Source: an uncultured Faecalibaculum sp. (lineage in GTDB: Bacteria > Bacillota_I > Bacilli_A > Erysipelotrichales > Erysipelotrichaceae). From it: a DNA stretch of 14,572 nt. Both the position numbers and the translations under genes were made by a program. A model generated the notes under the pieces. That model saw only the letters and a program-made list of their open reading frames with translations, was not told the DNA's origin and ran no database searches. Position 1 is the stretch's first letter. Each line of letters opens with the position of its first letter. This document shows, in pieces, positions 13,988-14,572 of the stretch. The stretch spans positions 40,061 to 54,632 of the forward strand of contig NZ_CAJUPA010000016.1 of NCBI RefSeq assembly GCF_910588395.1, in the 5' to 3' direction.

Positions 13988-14476
13988 ATGACAACATTTG
14001 CAGGGGTGCCTGTGACGCTGGAAGGTGTGCAGCTGAAACCGGGCGCGATCATGCCGGATTTCACGGTCACGGATGTGAATCTGGCTCAGATCGAACCGAT
14101 GAAATCAGATGGCACCAAAATCATTCTTTCTGTTCCCAGTGCGGATACACCGGTCTGCTCCAGAGAGCTGGCCACATTCATGCATGCGCTGGAGGGCACG
14201 GATGTGCAGCTGATTTCCGTTTCCATGGATCTGCCCTTTGCGCTGAAGCGCTGGATGGATATGGAACAGAATGACAATCTGACCGCCACATCGGATTTTA
14301 AAGATCACAGCTTCGCGAAAGCCGCAGGTGTGCGGATGGCGGAAAACGGTCTGCTGGCAAGGGCTGTGTTCGTGGTGAATCCGGCGGGCGAGATCCTGTA
14401 TGATGAGTACGTGGACGAAGTCACGCAGGAACCGGATTACAGCAAGGCGCTGAAAGCAGCCGGCATCACTCAGTAA
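13988..14476 (+). CDS. tpx: Thiol peroxidase (Tpx) lacking the resolving cysteine
   Basis: This 162-residue cytoplasmic peroxiredoxin reduces hydrogen peroxide and organic peroxides. The peroxidatic motif is PSADTPVCSRE with Cys57, and SMDLPFALKRW, LLARAVFVV and VDEVTQEPDY are strong Tpx signatures. In E. coli Tpx the resolving Cys95 follows DLPFAQSRF; here the matching position is Met90 (DLPFALKRWM), and Cys57 is the only cysteine in the protein. It must therefore work as a 1-Cys enzyme, with its sulfenic acid reduced by an outside thiol or a partner protein. ATG 13988 is used because AGGAGG (13973-13978) lies nine bases upstream; an ATG at 13981 is out of frame. It follows the regulator gene by 59 bases without a clear promoter or terminator, so it may be the last gene of that operon. 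Confidence 0.92.
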   Translation: MTTFAGVPVTLEGVQLKPGAIMPDFTVTDVNLAQIEPMKSDGTKIILSVPSADTPVCSRELATFMHALEGTDVQLISVSMDLPFALKRWMDMEQNDNLTATSDFKDHSFAKAAGVRMAENGLLARAVFVVNPAGEILYDEYVDEVTQEPDYSKALKAAGITQ

Positions 14477-14496
14477 CCAGAATACAGAAGACAATG

Positions 14497-14526
14497 CCTG
14501 TCACCAGAGGGTGGCAGGTTTTTTTT
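14497..14526 (+). terminator. Rho-independent terminator after tpx
   Basis: CCTGTCACC (14497-14505) pairs with GGTGGCAGG (14510-14518), with one T-G wobble, around an AGAG loop, followed by eight T (14519-14526). The putative group II intron begins at the very next base. Confidence 0.92.
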
Positions 14527-14572
14527 GTGTGCCCGGCATGGCACATATCTGGGTGGTGAAAGTCCACTATGG
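14527..14572 (+). mobile_element. Probable 5' end of a group II intron, cut by the window edge
   Basis: The last 46 bases begin GTGTGCCCGGCATGG, which fits the GTGYG 5' boundary of bacterial group II introns and the GCCCGGCATGG wording common after it. They continue with GGTGGTGAAAGTCCACTATG, where GTGG and CCAC can form a short hairpin around TGAAAGT, again like the domain I stems of such introns (...GGTGAAAGTCC...). The element starts immediately after the T-tract of the tpx terminator; insertion just 3' of terminator hairpins is a known habit of some group II introns, notably class C. The ribozyme body, the reverse transcriptase gene and domains V and VI would lie beyond the window, so class and integrity cannot be judged. 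The main alternative is chance resemblance over a short stretch. Confidence 0.55.

Noticed and set aside
13961..14502. Repeated AGACAATGCCTG before and after tpx, considered as insertion-site duplications
   Set aside because: The shared stretch is only about 12 bases, the second copy is part of the terminator region, and tpx matches its surroundings in composition. It is probably coincidence.

Overview
The window reads as an ordinary chromosomal stretch of a moderately GC-rich, anaerobic member of the Bacillota. Supporting signs are a BceS/BceA/BceB-type peptide-detoxification module, strong AGGAGG-type ribosome binding sites, compact operons closed by hairpin plus T-tract terminators, and an oxygen-sensitive type of acyl-CoA dehydratase activase. 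Erysipelotrichia is a guess from overall gene style, not something the sequence proves. All supported genes are on the + strand. No tRNA, rRNA or CRISPR array was seen, and there is no gene-free stretch longer than 300 bases.

Region 1 (1-3936) holds the 3' part of a BceS-like sensor kinase with its own terminator, then a BceA-like ATPase and a BceB-like permease joined by an ATGA overlap. The 277-base gap before the ATPase contains a pair of 9-bp direct repeats two helical turns apart, just upstream of a -10 box without a good -35. This is the layout expected of a promoter activated by a response regulator. The region probably forms a sense-and-expel system for cell-envelope peptide antibiotics; the kinase's own regulator gene is presumably upstream of the window.

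Region 2 (4073-8475) has a good promoter, a structured 5' leader and two translationally coupled genes. The first encodes a 994-residue protein with two activase ATPase domains in tandem plus a DUF2229-type region. The second encodes a 425-residue 2-hydroxyacyl-CoA dehydratase-like protein. The pair looks like a split version of a protein I recall as a roughly 1,400-residue single chain in related bacteria. No pathway genes for its substrate are present.

Region 3 (8476-10549) holds an unrecognised small membrane protein, probably starting at GTG, with a near-perfect 22-bp palindrome upstream. It is followed by a DUF349 repeat protein with its own extended -10 promoter and a textbook UUCG terminator.

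Region 4 (10550-14526) is a likely operon of a MATE-family exporter, a cytoplasmic SGNH/sialate O-acetylesterase-like hydrolase, a BceR-type response regulator with no adjacent kinase, and a thiol peroxidase that has lost its resolving cysteine. The operon ends in a strong terminator. Immediately after that terminator's T-tract, the last 46 bases look like the 5' end of a group II intron, a mobile ribozyme, cut off by the window edge.
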